Assembly: GCF_008014645.1 (NCBI RefSeq)
Contig: NZ_VOWY01000002.1
Span: forward strand, 124,001-188,000
Origin: Collinsella sp. BA40
GTDB taxonomy: Bacteria > Actinomycetota > Coriobacteriia > Coriobacteriales > Coriobacteriaceae
Length of the DNA stretch: 64,000 nt
Direction: 5' to 3'
Shown: piece by piece, positions 62,301-64,000 of the stretch
Numbering within the stretch: the stretch's first letter is position 1
How the letters are laid out: every line of letters starts with the position of its first letter
Made by a program: the position numbers and the translations under genes
The notes under the pieces: generated by a model
Databases searched by the model: none
Seen by the model: the letters and a program-made list of their open reading frames with translations, nothing else
Told to the model about the DNA's origin: nothing

Positions 62301-64000
62301 AATCCCATCAGCGCGTTCGGCACCTGGGCGCTCGACGCCCTGGGCTCGCTGTTTGCTCCGCAGGAGGCCCATGCCGCCGAGCCGCGCGAGATCATTACGG
62401 GCGACGAAGGCGACTGGCACTGGAGCCTCGATACCGAGACGGGCGTGCTTACCATCGGTGGTACGGGCATCAGGCCCTCCAGGTGGTACAACAACGTGAT
62501 CAACGCGGCGAGGAGCGTGGTCTTCGAGCCCGGCTCCGTCGCGGTGACCCTTGGCGGCAGCTACGGAGGCCTTTTCTACAAACTGGGGAATGTCACGTCG
62601 ATTGACTTCACCGGTCTCGATACCTCTCAGGTGACGAGCACGGAGAGCTTGTTCGAGGGTTGCGCCAAGCTTACAACGATCAACTGGGCATCGTTCGACA
62701 CGTCGAACGTCACCAGCATGGTGGAAATGTTCTACCGCTGCAAAGCGCTGAAGACGCTCGACCTTTCGAAGTTCAACACTTCGAAGGTGACTAACATGAA
62801 TCGGATGTTCGCGGACTGCTGGGAGCTTGCCGAACTCGACATCACCGGCTTTGACATGACGAAGGCCGCGAATGTAACAAATATGTTCTATAGCTGTAAG
62901 GCACTTACGGCCATAGACCTGTCGCCGCTTGCATCGATGGCAGCGACGGACGTGACCGGCCTGCTGTCGGGCTGCGCATCGCTGCAGACGGTTGACCTTT
63001 CGCCGCTGAGCGGCATCGCCCTCACGGGCGTGAGGTCGCTCTTCGCCGGCTGCTCGGGTTTGAAGACCATCGATTTGTCACAGCTGAACACCAAGAATGT
63101 TAAGAGCATGGACTCCTTGTTCGCTGGTTGCAAGAGTCTGGAATCGCTCGATCTCTCTCTGCTCGACACCAGTAGCGTGACGATCATGTCTAATATGTTT
63201 GGTGGTTGCACGGGCACGGTGCCCATCGATTTGTCGCCGCTCGACACCAGCAAGGTCGTGGACATGGGCAGCATGTTCTCTCGCGCGAACCTCGACATTT
63301 TCAATGTGTCGGCGCTCGATTTCTCAAGCGTGACCGATGTAGACCGGATGTTTAATGGAGCAACAAAGACTGGCACGTTCGTTCTTAAGATGGACGCCCC
63401 CAAGCTTGTAGAGGGGCGGGAGATGTTCCGAGAGACGAATCTGACCTCGGTGGACCTTACGTTGAACGCAGCATCGCTGGATTCGCTGTGGATGATGTGC
63501 TGTGATTCCCCGAATCTCGAATACGTCAAGCTACAAGGCGATGTGCCGAAACTGAGGACAATCAATCAGCTGTTCAGGGGTTGCCCGAATTTGAAGACTA
63601 TCGATCTATCGCAGTTCCGTGCCACAAGCCTTGTAGACATGGCGAGCATGGCGAGGGGCTGTGGATCGCTGACACAGGTTGATCTGGGCGGTATCACGTC
63701 CGACAAGCTCGAAGATCTTGATATGGCGTTCCAGGGATGTAAGAAACTGGCGTCCATCGATCTTTCTCGTTTCAACACGGTGAGCATGCTGTCGATGGAT
63801 CGAATGTTCCAAGACTGCGCGAGCTTGACCGCGGTCGACTTCTCGCATTCAAGCATGCCCAAGATTTCTAGTTTCGATTACACGTTCTCGGGATGCACGG
63901 CTTTGACCTCCGTTGTGTTCCCCGAGAAGATGGACGGCGGCGGCCGCAAGATCAGTGGTTTCATCGAGACGTTCAAGAACTGCACGAGCTTGAAAGAGAT
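56400..64000 (+). CDS. Giant pilus-tip-like adhesin with BspA leucine-rich repeats, 3' end beyond window
   Basis: The open frame runs from ATG 56400 (GGCGAGG upstream) to the window edge, at least 2533 residues. It has a signal peptide (ALSGFLALTMVIGSVPAPAYA), an Asp/Ala-rich segment, a large N-terminal adhesin region with repeated Tyr-rich patches (YGDLDALDYSYDGYYGLYG), and then Cna-B/isopeptide domains from about residue 1280: ILSVSKTWEDDGD, TISGHKVWSGDNED and LVISKNLKNEESLVSDPDF, with VREIELPAGYSA as an E-box. A Cys-rich motif is at about 1844-1866. A linker with a signal-peptide-like stretch (SLFAPQEAHAAEPREI, about 1984-1999) precedes a BspA-type region: DWHWSLDTETGVLTIGGTG, then repeats of the LDLSxFDTSxVTxMxxMFxxC type. 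The anchoring end lies beyond the window. It probably sits at the pilus tip. Confidence 0.88.
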   Translation, partial: MKNEKKQLEAPWRVAISRAMGAAKDGAKRYARPALSGFLALTMVIGSVPAPAYAEMMDEAARSIALMAQDDEDAPAAAERADDKGASTVQDTSEQPGADDPGERAAADEPSVSAPAADAAADVAADEAPAALFSASDDLKAVTVGGDALASRAAAVDSLKAVGVSAKDAEEAAASVDAAMDTLLAPAAGNRATAEGIVLEWLSEGDVPSGDASQLVFKPSDDDAVSMRLRLTYAIMGEREHQPGEVTIVVPANMFIDRAGKPEGGMALAVPAEPVETAGWNYRLVMNGSVAEYHIVNTKRLNAATQGFIDFEIKDVEPITQVDMKPSAPFGVKLQVVESDGSESAFTSNELTAVFDTHATLKYATKGASDNPYYVDAADERVAIAHAAFPKAEGFVVVPWYLSARIDANQPFGLTFNDQLAGTLEGVILHENATDNGRAVEFNQGDGLLSFQVGTVRLESAYPVEQFEENGEYVFKNKVTAAIRESDESQDGTPKPEQTDDYLAERRWTFHKPQFVDPKDLFEQVHIGNDNKVYSGDSYITHGRGSGSPYGDLDALDYSYDGYYGLYGRGLNELRAGRDLEISYTFGMDARVLPWTYEAPGGAVEGNPLGVLDNYSKKPVTVAVEEQELRFGDKALVAGEDFDYASVALPRMPRVYRAKAINLKPDGTVDFSQRKDGTVSYETDDVATHIPTVGIEVKTKGDAAWRPYAVANWTSGKLEVSFADGGTQSDAVVALPAQTVGVRFASTSKAAALSFMGRVGVRLKADGALKQLVEDAFAKSENPSLELEALASMAVSNADGASVYSDSAWATDRLMGFVDDMRASMRTGVKRFTAEDVDKANNRVKVTFTAQVHKRSVVEDEDIYKEALESGELSAERSGVWYDLLPAGMTPVLDSVKLRWDDSIRSVNAIEDFRGTGRTLLVVEADLTPFAQPYQAEWGQTKTTYYEDVPRITFDAWYGSGDIADFGRDFHNIAMYRSANEEIGTVDGYRGEADDPRGTQNKGTAGAFTGEDESVLDALTDIDGVQPEHNSMLYAGANGEVDPLEHGNVGLTKAVSVNAEDTWGTGNNGDKARNVYGGGTYTYRLSTTTSDTMTMKGIVLYDALESYKPGEDADAADKEAPRWRGTFKSIDVSQIERLGAKPEVYYSTVRSQDGWGPELSQGDGAIVENIDQTDLGNTAVWTKTTPAALNAMTPAERERISAIAVDATKKADGSEFVLKGGATLSAFIRMEGPSIEEADALIASGARALNCVHMASQEKIASEKEWSERRFVREGYTTVGVKPYILSVSKTWEDDGDRDGIRPTEVGMQLVANGEDVAGQRVMLNEANSWTASFSTLPYVDEQGKTIMYTVREEPVVAGYRASVAFDGETFAVTNEHGPERTTISGHKVWSGDNEDVRPRSIEVELLANGKRVGKRTVRGNDWAYSFGDLPVYEGGRPIDYQIREVAIGNDAYITSVEGTDVVNTYHPYGDLVISKNLKNEESLVSDPDFTFKATFERDGEPVFDELSYEVTGRGIDPAAPRTGTIATDGTFTLKAGQTARIKDVPAGVSYTVREIELPAGYSAVGSSTATGTISANTDNERNFVNEYEARATVQLGATKRLVGKAMKNRDFVFELRDETGALVRTAASGRPGEPVRDDAGNVVTEASVRFGALQFDESDSGTTFVYQMTEADGAMPGMQYSDAVYTVRITPHDQGDGTMTTDVVIEDAEGVELTADQKPLFENVYVATGEVAIQAFKKLKGGNLADGQFAFDLDEVVTAEDGSTSLVSVQRGVTNNAKGAVAFAPIAFDQTAIDSTHLYAIHEVDAGDTSIEYDVHYALVQVSVVDQGDGTLGFDMAFDGLSCPCFVCGGDGSLEDGAACAACDKGEITSNADDLTFVNSWRPAGLDIQKTWAEGSGATDPKHKFEFELELTNEQGEPVEGLDFEGAQIVPVANAQGEGAAAGGAAPAVAAASGKDDAQAVDEPANNPISAFGTWALDALGSLFAPQEAHAAEPREIITGDEGDWHWSLDTETGVLTIGGTGIRPSRWYNNVINAARSVVFEPGSVAVTLGGSYGGLFYKLGNVTSIDFTGLDTSQVTSTESLFEGCAKLTTINWASFDTSNVTSMVEMFYRCKALKTLDLSKFNTSKVTNMNRMFADCWELAELDITGFDMTKAANVTNMFYSCKALTAIDLSPLASMAATDVTGLLSGCASLQTVDLSPLSGIALTGVRSLFAGCSGLKTIDLSQLNTKNVKSMDSLFAGCKSLESLDLSLLDTSSVTIMSNMFGGCTGTVPIDLSPLDTSKVVDMGSMFSRANLDIFNVSALDFSSVTDVDRMFNGATKTGTFVLKMDAPKLVEGREMFRETNLTSVDLTLNAASLDSLWMMCCDSPNLEYVKLQGDVPKLRTINQLFRGCPNLKTIDLSQFRATSLVDMASMARGCGSLTQVDLGGITSDKLEDLDMAFQGCKKLASIDLSRFNTVSMLSMDRMFQDCASLTAVDFSHSSMPKISSFDYTFSGCTALTSVVFPEKMDGGGRKISGFIETFKNCTSLKE
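61929..61995 (+). other. Cysteine-rich, zinc-finger-like motif inside the giant adhesin
   Basis: The encoded sequence CPCFVCGGDGSLEDG followed by AACAACDKGE has five cysteines (CxCxxC and CxxC pattern) with GGDG, recalling the zinc-binding CxxCxGxG of DnaJ-type fingers. It is embedded in a pilin-like domain between DMAFDGLS and DDLTFVNSW. Cysteines are otherwise rare before the repeat region. Confidence 0.6.

Noticed and set aside
58602-62420. 1272-residue open frame antisense to the giant adhesin
   Set aside because: The plus strand encodes a continuous adhesin with recognisable domains; the antisense product is Arg/His/Ala-rich and featureless.

Overview
The window is chromosomal DNA around the replication origin of a high-GC Gram-positive gut-type actinobacterium. 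I infer a member of the Coriobacteriia (Collinsella/Enorma/Olsenella-like) from gene content: a dnaA-dnaN-recF-DUF721-gyrB block, a GHKL ATPase gene beside dnaA, a LuxR regulator with a multi-pass membrane sensor, a TAT Fe-S protein/AOR/multihaem cytochrome operon and sortase-built pili. The genus is not proven. No insertion sequence, prophage, integrase or CRISPR array was seen.

Layout. 1-8.4 kb (leftward): gyrB (3' end cut by the window edge), a DUF721/DciA-like gene, recF, dnaN, dnaA and a GHKL ATPase/winged-helix gene. Two gaps with DnaA-box-like sequences (4721-4983 and 8378-8718) are the likely origin elements. 8.6-15.2 kb (rightward): rpmH-rnpA-yidD-yidC-jag, rsmG, a 1.5-kb gene-free AT-rich tract with parS sites, then parA-parB and a coupled small membrane gene. 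These genes from jag to parB look more AT-rich than their flanks. 15.6-22.7 kb: rlmN, ddl, an exonuclease-DinG helicase and two WYL regulators resembling PafBC.

22.9-32.1 kb: a membrane M28-like protein split by a roughly 740-residue acidic tract, a glutaredoxin, a small membrane protein, and a class B sortase next to a 1421-residue Cna-B-repeat adhesin. 32.4-38.5 kb: tRNA-Gly, purB, a NifU-like protein, a gene of unknown function, a LuxR regulator and a HemW-like radical SAM protein.

39.0-42.8 kb: an operon for a TAT-exported four-cluster Fe-S protein, an aldehyde ferredoxin oxidoreductase (AOR) family catalytic subunit and a membrane-anchored cytochrome with five haem motifs, two of them non-standard. 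42.9-51.9 kb: a TSCPD protein, a TAT lipoprotein, an acetyltransferase, an OmpR-type two-component system, an M29 aminopeptidase, tRNA-Lys and a phosphohexomutase. 52.2-64 kb: a pilus operon with a minor pilin (IPQTG), a major pilin (LAMTG), a class C sortase and a giant adhesin of more than 2533 residues. The giant protein joins pilin-type domains, a Cys4+ motif and a BspA-type leucine-rich-repeat region, and runs off the right edge.

The most unusual items are the AOR operon that looks set up for work outside the membrane, the parS tract with a 36-bp palindrome, the dnaA-linked GHKL/winged-helix protein, the interrupted M28 protein and the giant fused adhesin.
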